Origin: Pelargonium cotyledonis
Taxonomy: Eukaryota > Streptophyta > Magnoliopsida > Geraniales > Geraniaceae
Direction: 5' to 3'
Assembly: GCA_036897625.1 (NCBI GenBank)
Contig: JAYMTA010000545.1
Span: forward strand, 1 to 27,091
DNA: 27,091 nucleotides
In this document: piece by piece, positions 11,236 through 22,517 of the stretch
How positions within the stretch are numbered: the stretch's first letter is position 1
Layout: each line of letters begins with the position of its first letter
Made by a program: the position numbers and the translations under genes
The notes under the pieces: generated by a model
What the model saw: only the letters and a program-made list of their open reading frames with translations
The model's database searches: none
Told to the model about the DNA's origin: nothing

Positions 11236-13670
11236 TTTCTTAAAAGAATAAATTAAAACCACTCTTAGATTAGATTGTGATATATGTTTATCATTAAGCA
11301 AGCGGAAATATATGCCACATCATCATTTGTGTCGAATTTGGATTGTAAAAAATGACAATGGCACACGACCATGGCTACCTTTCTATGTGTGGGCAAGTTG
11401 CTCCACGGCACCATGATTGCGGTCAATGTCCATGGTCGTGGCCAGGGTCTAGGAAAAATCCACAACAACCTATTTTGGTTTGTTCGGTCCATTTCAGTCT
11501 AATTTTGATGCAATTTGATCCTATTCAACACGTGAGATATTTGATATGGTCTAGGCAAACCGACCAGTCCATCTAAGTTTACCCGCTGTGCAAAGCAACC
11601 TGATTAGTGACCTATCAAAGTTAACTCATGTTCAAATTTGATATATTTAGAGTCTTTTATATACACTGAATTTTTTTTTTCCTTTCCACCAATCACTTTC
11701 AAGGGAGGGTTATCGAATACTCTGCTTCTACTTGCAACTCTCGGGAAAGGTGAGCCCACGTGAAGCGGAACTACAAGGTGTACACTAGATTAGAGAAATG
11801 GGAGAAATCATTGGTTTTGTCATCTTTGGGGCTAAGGTGGAACATACTCTCTTGCATTTATGAATTCATTTGTTACCGTGATTCTCTCTCATTCAATGTG
11901 AATTTCAGTGCAACATATTGGTCTTCAGTTGATGCATGTTATTTCTAGTAGAAAAATTGACCATGACAAAAATTGAGAGGAATCAAAATGTTAAATCTTC
12001 ATATATGTACTGCTAGACGATATTAACAACTAATTGTACATTGATCATGGTGAAAAATAACGCATCAGTTTGATTGTATTAGCGGAAATGATTTGAAGAC
12101 CAACGAGAAATACATGTGTTTATCACGTTCGTTAAGATCTTCATCACTATCTCAAAGACTCATACAAATCTTCGTATTTTTCTTTGTAAACCATAAAGAC
12201 CACCCCTGAAAATCCATCACATATAATTCCAAACATGGTTTCTGAAAATCACGATTTTCTTCCCACTACATCAGTGTACAATAGGTTAGGAGGAAGGGTG
12301 GATCTCCTCTCCAAACTCAAAAAGGAAATATATTTTCATGCTCTCTCAAACTTGTGGGAGTAGCTCAATTTAAATAGGAGGGCACTTCCTCCAAACCTCC
12401 CACTAGAAGGAAAATACATCCAACACAACACCTTATAGTTGGGGTAAAGTCTCTTGATCTCATACGTCTAGTCACCCATTAAATCGTGTACCCTCAAATT
12501 AATATTTAAACATAACTAGTTTAATTTTAAAAATGTGTAGTTTTCAATAACTCACTTAATTAAAACTATATAATTTTGGATGCAACATAATACTAAACAA
12601 TTCAAATGATTATCAACACTTTCTTAACAAACAATTAACAATTTATTGTTAAGAATAACTCAAACTCAAAAAGTAGTTAATTCAAAACATCAGCCTCATA
12701 GTTCATACAAATTGTTCGCATAGAGAAAAACTAAACCAACTTATAGTCTCCCTATCTTGTTTAATTAGTGGTATAGTAGTATTAGTTTGGTCACTCTAAT
12801 GACTAGCTTAGGCTACGTAACTCAATAATCTTATCATAATGTTCAGAAACTTTATTATATGCAAAAATAAATTGCGCCAACCTAGATATCTTATATTAAC
12901 ACATATTTTATTATATATTATATTATATGGTGACCTATTTTTGCACAACACCACGGTGGTCCGATTTTCCTTTTTAATAATTGAAAATCAGTCATTTTAA
13001 TTTGAGCACAGATCGAATAAGAATTATGGCATTTTTTGCTTGAATTTTCACCAACACAAGTGCATAAATAATTACATCATCATGTAACTGCATCTAATTA
13101 ATTACAATTTACAACTTCTTGTACAGTTTTCTAAAACGGATTATATATGTTGACCCGACCACAATTTTCAAACCAAGAGGTCTTTGTTCAAAATTTTACA
13201 TAAATGGTAACATTAATTAATACACTACATTATTATGACACAAATATTCTAGAATTTCATATTTGTCTCACTCACCCATAAAAATCACAAATTCATTGTA
13301 ACGTGTCCAATACTTACATTTTAAATGCGACTTTGGCACACTACAAACCTACAAATATATTATAGATATGATGGACCAATCATAAAATATGTAGTGGACT
13401 AATCTATATATATTTTTCTTTGTAAAAACGTTTGTGGAATTCAAAGAGTCAAAAACTATAAAATAAAATAAAAACATAAGTAGTGGCATTAAGAAAGTTT
13501 TTGGTTTTTTAAAAGGAGTCTCAATTTTAACGCACGAATTTACTGTTTTCAATTCATTTCAAACTAGTCATTTATTTCTAACTTTAGTTTGTCTATGCAA
13601 ATTGCAATAGTTTGATCTTATATATTAGTAGTAAATGTAATTATTAAATTAAAAAACTGATTGATTCCTA
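11236..13670. other. Long AT-rich intergenic region
   Basis: No gene was found in these 2.4 kb. A short imperfect inverted repeat with ACGACCATGG arms lies at about 11362-11444. The part around 12060-12470 is less AT-rich and includes a TTTAAATAGGAGG word resembling the TATA region of plant LTRs, but I found no LTR ends, primer site or duplication. The region 12880-12940 is TA-rich low complexity. Open frames here are short and without family character. Confidence 0.45.
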
Positions 13671-13755
13671 TTAATATAAATTCCACCATACCTACCAATT
13701 ATTTTCCACCCAATTTTCATTTTTGTGTGTGTGTTACATAAGCAAAAAAAAAACC
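13671..13755 (+). promoter_or_regulatory. Probable core promoter and 5' UTR of the HD-Zip gene
   Basis: ATTAATATAAAT at about 13671-13682 is a TATA-like box 74-85 bp before the start codon. A pyrimidine-rich and (GT)n leader follows, then an A-rich run just before ACCATGG, a good start context. Confidence 0.4.
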
Positions 13756-14690
13756 ATGGAAGATATTGATTATGAAGCATGCAACAACACAGGACTTGGT
13801 CTTGGCCTCAGGTTGGGACTGGGAGGATATTACTCCGGCGGCCGTGGCCGGGATGCTCCGGCAGCTTCTCTGGTGGGGTTGGAGTTGGACCTCTCCTTCT
13901 CGCTGCGTCACAAGGACGAGGATTCAAGATCTGAGCACGAGCACGAGCACGAGCACGAGCACAACCAGCAACAACAACAAGATCAGCAGCTTACTACCAA
14001 CAAGAGAACCCATCATCAATATCACAACAATTTTAACATAGATAGTTCCAGAAAGAAACTCAGGCTCACCAAGCAACAATCGACCTTGCTTGAGGAAAGC
14101 TTCAAATTGCAGACCACCCTCAATCCGGTATGCGTTTTCAAATTATGAGCGTTTTCTGGTGCTATTTTATTTTATTTTATCTTAAGAGTGAGAAAAGACA
14201 CGTTCTGGATTGAGGTTGGTGTGTAATAATATAAAATAGCACCAGAAAATTAATGCTCATCCATCGGTTTATTTTGCTCTAATTAATTATAGGTGCAAAA
14301 GAAGACACTAGCGGAGCAATTGAATCTGAAGCCACGGCAAGTTGAGGTTTGGTTTCAGAACAGAAGAGCACGGTAACGCGCGTTACATAAATTAATTAAT
14401 CCATTTTTAATTTTGATTTACTAAAAAAAAGTAGTACTATGATTTGTTCATATATTTGTAAATAAATGTTGAAGTGCATGCATGCATGCAGGACGAAGTT
14501 GAAGCAAACGGAAGTGGATTGCGAGTTTTTGAAGAAATGCTGCGAGAAGCTGAGAGACGAGAACACGAGACTGAAGAAAGAGGTGGAGGAGCTCAAGACG
14601 GCGCCGCCGTTCTATATTCAGCTGCCCAAAGCGGAGACTCTGTCAATGTGCCCGTCGTGCCACAAACGTGGAAGATCGGAGGAGCAATAA
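13756..14690 (+). CDS. HD-Zip class II transcription factor (HAT9/HAT22-like), three exons
   Basis: Predicted 216-aa nuclear DNA-binding protein. Class II HD-Zip factors bind AAT(G/C)ATT-type sites as dimers, mostly as repressors in auxin, shade and leaf-polarity responses. Exons: 13756-14127, 14293-14372, 14492-14690; introns of 165 and 119 bp, GT-AG, in frame. Residues 14-22 are alternating Leu-Gly/Arg, and 42-46 (LELDL) is an LxLxL EAR repression motif. E60-H69 is five Glu-His pairs followed by a Gln-rich run. The homeodomain is about 97-154, with recognition helix [11 protein letters not shown] (141-151) split by intron 2. The zipper has L164, L171, L178 and L185. The class II CPSC redox motif is at 204-207, but the usual following Glu is His208. 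The tail after CPSC is only nine residues, far shorter than in HAT22 relatives. Class is certain; the closest paralogue is inferred. Confidence 0.95.
13933..13962 (+). repeat. Coding (GAGCAC)5 microsatellite
   Basis: Five perfect hexamers encode the Glu-His run of the HD-Zip protein and are followed by a CAA/CAG run. Length variation would stay in frame. Confidence 0.9.
14152..14249 (+). repeat. 19-bp inverted repeat in HD-Zip intron 1
   Basis: TTTTCTGGTGCTATTTTAT (14152-14170) and its exact reverse complement (14231-14249) lie in the 165-nt first intron, 60 nt apart. Four more outer pairs (GAGC/GCTC) are possible across a bulge. The pre-mRNA could form a long hairpin between donor and acceptor. 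Confidence 0.85.
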
Positions 14691-16272
14691 ATTGGAGTAC
14701 TGGTCTTGCCTAGCTCTACCTCCCTACCTACGCACTATATTTTTTTGAGAGTTACATATATATCTTCTACCCATATTTCCCTTTATACTAGTAATTATTA
14801 TTGAATTTGTTAAATTTAATGGAATTGTTTCTACACTCAATATTGGATTTTCATTTTTTTATCATTGAGTTTTTTTTATATATAAATTTATTACAATATT
14901 TTGGAAATTTTCAATTTTAAAATTGAACAAATTAAATTGTAGTTTTACTACCTCCAATTCTTAATTTTAGATTATTATATCTCTTAATTTCTCTTAATTT
15001 CATTTTCTTATAGCTTAACTATCATTTTACTTGCATTAGAAAAAAAAAACTATCATTTTACTTCATCATCACAATCATTTTTCTTTTTGCCTTCTTAAAC
15101 TTTTGATTAATTTATAGATGAGTAACTTACTTCTCCAAGAATAGCATTCAAGAAAAAAGAAAATACAGTGTGTGCTTAACAATCACATTTTAATGTTTAA
15201 TTTGCTGATATGATTTTCAATATTTATGTAGACGACATTTTTCACATAATGTTTGAAAGTTTAGACAAACCTTCAAAATTTCATCAACAAACAAGAAAAC
15301 ACGTTTATTTCTTGAACAATTTTTTGCACTTGTTAATGTACGCAAGTGTTTCCCGGAAGAAAATAAAAATGTAGTATGCACATAAAATAAGATTTTGATG
15401 TTCGAAAGAGCAGAATTCCAAGTCAAAAAATTACAATTATTTTCATAGGTATGTGAGTCTAAAATGAAATTTGACAATTCAAGAAGTGTAGAAGTAATTT
15501 CCCTCTTCATTTATAAGAAAAAAAATGATTGGTTAAAGGTATTATTTATCTCTATAAGTAGTAATTATTCCTTAATTAGCTAGATTAAACTATATAATAA
15601 TAACAAATTGGTAAAAAAAATCGTAGCCGTAGGTGTGACATGAACAAAAGAGTAGTAGTGGTGATATATGCATGAATTATAGATTTCAAGCAATATAGTC
15701 ATAGTCTAAGGCCATTCAATTTCTAAATAATTGTGTTGATTTATTTGTTAGACTATAATGGTGGAGTTTATTAGCTTTTGAGTCTTCCACTAATTAATGA
15801 CAAATTTATAGTTTAATTGCAATTCATTTTTATGTTATAAGTATCACATAATTAAACACGGTTTGGTTTTGACCAAACTTAACATACTACAAATTTGTTT
15901 TAATTTACCAATTGATTCATCAGTTTTAATTTAATTTTTTTTATAATGTTATCACCTGGAAAACACAACAAATTCATCATTGTTTGTGCAAAGAGTCAAA
16001 GACAAGAAAGAAAAAAAAACCTGATAAATATATGTTGAAAAATTATAGAACAAAATAACATGGAGATATTAAATATAAACATGTTCTGGAAAAAGAACTT
16101 GGTTAATGTTGTGTGTTCATGTTAATGTTGTGTGTTCATACATACTTCATTTTGTTGGCTTAATGAAATTTTTTAACTTTTTTTATTTATACAAGAGTTA
16201 TTTTTAAACATTCATTAAGACAAGCATATATAATTAATTTATTTGTCAAATAATAAATTGAGTAATAGGAGT
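14691..16272. other. AT-rich intergenic region downstream of the HD-Zip gene
   Basis: It contains the HD-Zip 3' UTR and low-complexity AT-rich DNA. Small repeats seen: AACTATCATTTTACTT twice near 15016 and 15049, and a perfect 19-bp tandem duplication (GTTAATGTTGTGTGTTCAT) at 16102-16139. No gene was found; the minus-strand frame at 15217-15510 has no family character. Confidence 0.5.
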
Positions 16273-16467
16273 ATCAGTTGACTGATATAACTTTATATCA
16301 GTTGCATTAATGAGGTGATGACACCTCATTTCAAATTATGGATCCGGACGGGTCGCTCCGCTCCCACAAATTCACTTGGGTGGGTATAAGTAAAATTTGA
16401 TGAGGTGTCATCACCTCATTGGCTTAGTTAAGTTGCAATTGAAATAAAGTTATATCAGTCGACTGAT
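16273..16467. mobile_element. Foldback MITE with nested palindromes
   Basis: This 195-bp inverted repeat has arms of about 60 bp beginning ATCAGTTGACTGATATAAC (left) and ATCAGTCGACTGATATAAC (reverse complement of right). The arms also share AATGAGGTGATGACACCTCAT, itself nearly palindromic, and the right terminus ATCAGTCGACTGAT is a perfect 14-bp palindrome. The short centre is GC-richer (GGATCCGGACGGG). No clear target duplication was seen, so the superfamily is unassigned. Confidence 0.7.
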
Positions 16468-17118
16468 GCACATTTTACTTAATAAAACAATAACTTTATA
16501 TTGTAATTAAGGGTATATTTTAATCTCTCTAGAAACCCTAGCAGGCATATTTTGTTCTTCATCAAAGGTTTTTGTTTGAACCACCTTCGATCTCTTTTTG
16601 ATCGGCGGAGGATCGGTAGTTTTTGGGCGCATTACTTTAATTGAATGAACACAAATTGAGCAGATAAAACCTGATTAGTCTTGTTTTTCCGTTGGTTCAT
16701 CATCACTACTGTCTCATTTTTTTCAATCCACTTGCAAGTGACGTACAATCATTTTAGAATTCATTATTGCCTATTTTGTGAGAGTATGCTTACTATAAAT
16801 ATATTAATTCTATTCATGTTTTTCTGTCTTAAACTGTTTAGTTGTTTTAGTAGTGATATTAGTATTGTAGTTTGTTTTTACTCCATTGACGGAGTTTGCG
16901 ATTTGTCTTTCCTTGTTGAAAGTTTTGTTTTGTCTTTCCTTGTTGGAAGTGGTTTTGTGGCGGAATTTGATGCATCTAAAGTCTTAGAAGTTGTGCAAAT
17001 CGAAGGGGGGGGATAAAACCAGTGTCTTATGTTTGATTGGTAATACCTTGAATCTTTCTAAACATAAAGTTTGTATAGATTTTGGTTTGGGTAATAAGTC
17101 TGCCAATCAGGCGATTTA
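16468..17118. other. Intergenic region, unassigned
   Basis: AT-rich, T-rich on the + strand. A Phe/Cys/Leu-rich open frame at 16681-17016 lacks an ATG start and any motif. A run of eight G lies near 17006. No RNA or gene was recognised. Confidence 0.4.
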
Positions 17119-17259
17119 AAAAAAAAAAAAAACTAACTAGTTGAGCTACACAATAAGGGTAGCTCTCTCCTATAAACTCCACCCGACGCAATAAGATTAG
17201 AACCCACAACCTCCCACACGGAGATGTGAGTTTTAACCATTGCGTCATCCCTTAGAAAA
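17119..17259 (-). mobile_element. tRNA-derived SINE with 16-bp target duplication
   Basis: On the minus strand a Pol III A box TGACGCAATGG (17247-17237) and a B box-like GGTTCTAATCT (17204-17194) are 43 nt apart, the spacing of a tRNA gene. A tRNA-unrelated body and a terminal T run (A run on +, from 17119) follow. The flanks CCAATCAGGCGATTTA (17103-17118) and CCAATAAGGCGATTTA (17260-17275) are a 16-bp duplication with one mismatch. Together these define a complete SINE insertion. Confidence 0.88.
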
Positions 17260-17275
17260 CCAATAAGGCGATTTA

Positions 17276-18017
17276 TATTTCGGTTAGGCCTTTGTGTTCT
17301 ATGTCAGGCTTGAAGGAGTTGGAAGATTTTTTCATACATGTCATGTTCGATCTATAATTAATATAATACAAATTATTTTTAAACAAAGAAGTATATTTTA
17401 ATGATGGCCATGATTTCAAAATATTAAACGAACTGATATCATCCCATCTCACCATTCACCACCATTTTGACTACATTTTAGAAAATAATTAGTCAAAGCT
17501 ATCCAAATTATTAAAAAAATGTGGAAATCCAAAATAATGTTGGTACAAATACAATAGTGTACACATTTTCTGATCACATCACACAAAGTAAACAATCATT
17601 ATAAGAGGGTTTTTTTCTTTTTCTTTCACTGTACAGTCACAGAGAAAAATGGAGATTTGAGAGACAAAAGTCCATCTGTAGACCTCAATATACAATCATC
17701 ACCACAAAATGATTTAATAGACTTTTCTAAATCATTGACCAAGCATGGAGAGAATGGAGTTGAAGATAGAGTTTCTGTTTCTGTTTCTGGTGGCTTGGCT
17801 GTCAAGCAATCAATTTTTCTGTTGAAATTACTCGGAACCTACCACAAAATAGTACTTAAACATTAGTCTAATAACCAATCATCAGCAAATTGTTTTCATA
17901 TGATATATGAGCTAACAATTCTTTGGCATGCAAGAGAATTTATCTACACAGACAAATCTTCACCCAGATCATTCAACATTCATGCATGGTTGACAAAATG
18001 GGAAGAAAATGGTTACC
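17276..18017. other. Downstream region of the TBL gene
   Basis: Includes the TBL 3' UTR on the minus strand. The open frame at 17657-17866 (+) has no ATG start and lies opposite probable UTR. No independent gene was seen. Confidence 0.45.
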
Positions 18018-21000
18018 TCAATGATCATTTGTTTGCTGAAGAAGCAAAGAGGCATAAGTGAGCTCATTCCAAGCATCAGGTACCCCAGGAATACACCAAT
18101 GGCTGCAGTCTTGCTTCTTTTTTGCACGTACACCGTATACTGATGGGTGGCCGTCCTTGCGGAAATTGGTCAAACTTGTCACATTTACTAGTATCACTGG
18201 AAACTTCATTTCTTGGATCACCTCCTCCACTATCTTCATTTTCAAAGGATACTTATTCAGGATGGCCCCACTATAGACTGGTTCCGTTTCACCTCTACAC
18301 GAACCACCTGAGTCCCACTCTCCACCCCTGTTTTCAACAGTTTTTTGTATTGTTTTGGTTTTTACTCAGCGTGTTCAATATGTTTACTTGCCAAGACAAA
18401 TTCAAATGAATATCACACTATTATTTGATCTTGATTGCTACTTTTGATGTAATTTCTTGATGGAAACCCCATCAAATGAGCTGAGAGCAGCACAAACCAG
18501 ATTCAAACTATCTACCTCAAAGTTCAAACCCATTTCCTATGGATTCACATTTTATTACCTATGTCAAGTCTCTCAGAAATGCATTATTTTCTATTCATTT
18601 CCACATGATTCACTATAGGCTTGCTGGGAAAAAAAGTTGCAAGAAAGACAGGCATACCTAAAATGGGCAGAAGAGTATCCGCGGTACATGACCAACTTCT
18701 TCGGATCCACATTTTGATCAATCCACAGTGCCCAGGTTTTTATAGCCCTTCTAAAAGCTTCAATTGCATCTAACTTTGGGTATACATAATCACCTTCTTT
18801 GTAGTAATTTTTCCTGTATATATATATATATATAAAAAAATATGTCACTACTCCTACAAGACACCCAGTTTGATTTGAAATTAATTAATTTTTGCTTCTT
18901 AAAAGCACGAACGGCTGAATTGAAGCACAAATGACAATTGCAACATCTGCAAGCATAACCAATTTGCAAAATGAAATATGTAAGGTTGGTTTAAGAGAAT
19001 CTTTACCAAGGTGCTGGTTAAGAAGAGCCATTGTTGTTGCAATACAATGAAACAGTTATTATCAATGCACATAAAATGCAGTTAATATCATAAAAGACGA
19101 CAACAAAGATTTACAGACTAACCCCCGAGAATTCCTTCCGTGAGCCCACCAATGTCCGGTATTAAAGACAAGAATGTCAGCACGCTTCCATTTACCAGAT
19201 GTTTTGTCAATTTTATCAATTGATAGAGTTGGATTTGACTTTCCTCGTGAATTAATGCGGCTTCCTTCCTCCACAAGAAAGTGTGACCTAACGAACTCCA
19301 CTGTACAGTTATAGTCCTAACCAAGATGATTTGTGGGAAACATACCAATAAACACATATTAATCTGCTATCCTACCTAGAACCATGCTGATCTTAAATGG
19401 AGTGTGATTACATTGATTATGTTAGATTCGTACATCACCAAAAAATCAACATTTAGCCCACAATTATTGATCTAAGCATGCTAATCCTACCTGGAACCAC
19501 ACTAATATTTTCATTGATGAGTTTCAGCCCAATTCAATATTCTAGTGCCAAGCATGAAATCAAGTAAAATAAATTTACTCCTAAAAAATATCTGGTCTGG
19601 TTCACTTGAAATTTGTACTAATATTTCATTCTAATTTCTATGTTCACGTCAACCCTAAACATATAATTTCTTGCCAGAGAACATTGGCCAACACTACTCA
19701 AACAGTCACATCTATAACTATAATCTTTTGTTTAACATGAAGTGTTAAAAACCTGAGCTCATTTTTATAACAGCCAATGGTCACTGCAAACTGCAAAATA
19801 CACATCTCACCTCCAGCCAATTTACATTCTGGGAGCAACTCATTGTGTGAACAAATAAATCACAAGAACATACAATATATTGCTAATATAATGAATCCCC
19901 TAAATGAAAAGTATTATTTTTTATCTAGTTTTTGGATTAACCTAAAGAAGCCATGTTCAGAAAGAGAGAGAGAGAGAGAGAGGGTTCATAATCAAATAGT
20001 TTGAATGGAAGGCTTATAGTTACCTCAAATTTGAAGACAAAGTAGCCTCTTTTCTTCGATAGTTTGTAGCCATGGGTCTCATACATTCTGCTCTTATCAT
20101 TCAGGGATTCATGCAACATGCATAGAAGTGACTCATACTGGTTACGATTCATGGAGTCTCCTACCAGCATCAGCCTTTTACCTCTTAGTCTCTCCAAAAA
20201 GTCTGTTGCATTAAACCTACGAATGAAAAGCGAGAAAGAAAACAATGTATTCCCAATATGATTCAATATTATGAAACAGGGAGCCATGGCATGCCACTTC
20301 AAAATGCAGCAATGAGATATACAGGTAAACTATCTATATAAACTTCCCCCATGTTCTGAGAATTTAGGACTGCTCAGTAATTGCATATGTTGATAATGAC
20401 AGTAATGTCCTAACTGTGCAGAGATGAAGAAAATTGTGAAACCAATTGACATATGCTTCATGGAAATAGAATGTTATGCCCTGAAGTACAGCTACAGAGA
20501 ACAGGATTAATAGTACGACATCAGAACGGATACGCCAGAAGTTGCCAGTCAGACTTTGCATGCATAATTATTATAACCAAGTTATACAAGCAACTGTAAG
20601 ATCTTGGTTTGAAAATCACTTAGAAAATCGGCATTTGTAAATGCTTAGGCAGAAGTTGTCAAAATGACACCTAATATTCCCAGTACTATACAATGATTCT
20701 GTTTGCAACCAGGCTCTGACAAATAAATGATCTCTGAAAATACTTATAATCTAAATGGCGAGGATAATATTTTATCATACGAGGAGTATGAAAACATGCA
20801 AGGGGCACAAACTTCTTGAAGTATGATTTATGTGCTCACTACACATTGTTCACAACATGAGCAAAACTCTATGTTCAGCATGGCATGGACCTTGAAATGA
20901 AATTTTGCTTCTTGTTACAGTGTGTCACAAGGTATAAAATGCACCATATATAGAAATACATTTCTGACATGACCACCATGATATAAGAATTTGGAGGTCA

Positions 21001-22131
21001 TTACGGATTCATATTATAATATTGACTTCAACAGCAAATAGAAGCAACATATCAGGGCAGATAATTAACAGCCAACCTTTTTGGTACTTCAGAATTAGAT
21101 TTGTACTTAAAATCTACCTCAAAATTAACACATAATACAGGCCTAAGAGATCATATGGTTTGGCACCTAATGACCAAGAACCAACCATAATTGTTGGCTA
21201 AGAGTCTTAAGAAATCACAAACTTCCTAACCCTTGCAAGCCAATTATTTTATATCAAAGCTTGTTAGAAGCAACTACTTGAAATGTAAAATGTTCCATCA
21301 TGTGACATCTCTTATATATACTTGAGTTTTATGGTTTGGAATACATCAAGTAACCTACACACAATCATACAATCACAAGAGATATATAACATCTAATAGA
21401 TGAATAATGTTGTCGAGCAGATTTAATTCCTAGACTCATTTATGAATAACAAAAAATGCAATTTAGCTACAAAACAAATTTCAACCATAAATAGCTATGC
21501 AACACATACAAAACAGACATAATGAAGAAATCAAATTCCACAGATACCTTGGAAGATCACAGCCGTCTGGCTTCCACCGCCATTTGAGATAGCCTGAATC
21601 GGGCCGTCCGTTGGGTTGGCAATCAAAAGCCTCATCGATGTAAGGGCAAGAACCGGGCTGGTAAATTGGGTGCTCATCTTCATCTTTAACCCAATTGCCC
21701 ATATACAAATCACATTTCCTCAGGGACTCGTCAACACCACCACCATCACCACCAGCAACTGGGCTCGTTTCTCTCTCTTCATCCGGAGCTAGGTCTCCCC
21801 CAATTCCATTATCTTCACCTTGGTGTTTGGTTTCTTCAACATTGAGCTGGTCGCCATTGATGTTCTCGGCAGAATCTGGGGTCTGAGATTGAGAATTGGG
21901 AGAAATGGGTTGTTGGGGGAATGAGAGAGATGGACCTCCTGGGTCGATGGAGGTGGAATCGGGCAGTGAATCCGTGGAGGAAGAAGAAGAAACATGTTGT
22001 CTGTAGAGGGAGAGAGATGGAGAGAGAGATCGGCCAATTAGGAGAAAAATGGAGAAGACGAACAAGATGAAGAAGGTGAGAGTGATTAAAGCGTAAATGG
22101 GTTTGTTATTGTGAGGAGAAGGAGTAGCCAT
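18018..22131 (-). CDS. TRICHOME BIREFRINGENCE-LIKE O-acetyltransferase (TBL5-like), five exons
   Basis: Predicted 478-aa Golgi type II membrane protein of the TBL/DUF231 family, which O-acetylates cell-wall polysaccharides; the substrate of this member is unknown. Exons, 5' to 3' on minus: 22131-21548, 20216-20024, 19316-19123, 18813-18658, 18327-18018. All introns are GT-AG and frame-preserving (1331, 707, 309 and 330 bp). The membrane anchor is about 12-32, then a low-complexity Ser/Pro/acidic stem (34-135). The TBL domain starts at C140 ([10 protein letters not shown]). The catalytic GDS is in [10 protein letters not shown] (Ser216) and the DxxH in DCSHWC (Asp449, His452). Conserved Cys pairs and PDAWNE are present. 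The start is the first ATG after an in-frame stop. All catalytic residues are intact. TBL5 is the closest relative I recall for the domain wording. Confidence 0.95.
18814..18840. repeat. (TA)n run at the intron 3 acceptor
   Basis: A TA dinucleotide run on both strands sits just before the exon 4 acceptor of the TBL gene (minus-strand ...TATACAG). It forms the region where a polypyrimidine tract would be expected. Confidence 0.8.
19961..19982. repeat. (AG)n microsatellite in TBL intron 2
   Basis: A run of about eleven AG dinucleotides, reading as CT on the transcribed strand, starts about 40 nt downstream of the exon 2 donor of the TBL gene. Confidence 0.9.
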
Positions 22132-22271
22132 GCGAGGACGTTCCAAGCTTCAGGGCTTCTTCGGTTTCTATTTTTTTTTTTACCGTTAACATGCATGCTT
22201 AAAGATGAACAAAATACAATCAAAACCTATAAAAAGGGAATCCAACTGAGTTAAATTGAACGATTTTTGTT

Positions 22272-22503
22272 TTTGTTTGATAAGCGAGGAACAGCAGGCC
22301 AGTGTTTCTCACTCCTGTGGAGAATCACCCTGTTAGTTGTTAGTTTTCTTAAACTCATAAATCTTGTGGGAGGAGTCATCCTGTTAGTTGTTAATTTCCT
22401 TAAACCCATAAATCCCTCCAAATACTGTTGGCAAATAGGCTCGAACCTGAGACCTCAAAGAAAATCCAAAATGTATCAACCGTTTGGCCCATCATACCTT
22501 GGT
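22272..22503 (-). mobile_element. tRNA-derived SINE with 14-bp target duplication, in the TBL promoter
   Basis: On the minus strand an A box-like GGGCCAAACGG (22490-22480) and a B box GGTTCGAGCCT (22447-22437) are 43 nt apart. The flanks GAACGATTTTTGTT (22258-22271) and GAATGATTTTTGTT (22504-22517) form a 14-bp duplication with one mismatch. The body contains a direct duplication (about 22325-22365 and 22376-22415, with CCTGTTAGTTGTTA in both). The element has the same orientation as the TBL gene and ends 141 bp upstream of its ATG. It is a different SINE family from the one at 17119. Confidence 0.82.
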
Positions 22504-22517
22504 GAATGATTTTTGTT

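Noticed and set aside
11358..11446. miRNA-like hairpin with ACGACCATGG arms
   Set aside because: Only about 10-14 bp pair and the rest of the arms do not, which is too little for a miRNA precursor.
12060..12480. Possible solo LTR with a TTTAAATAGG TATA-like word
   Set aside because: No TG...CA termini, target duplication or matching second LTR could be located.
16681..17016. 111-codon open frame on the + strand
   Set aside because: No ATG start, T-rich composition giving Phe/Leu/Cys strings, and no recognisable motif.
17194..17247. tRNA gene from A and B boxes
   Set aside because: There is no cloverleaf or anticodon stem, the B box is imperfect, and the unit is flanked by a 16-bp duplication; it is a SINE.
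22437..22490. tRNA gene on the minus strand
   Set aside because: Boxes are present but no acceptor or anticodon stems pair, and a 14-bp duplication marks it as a SINE.
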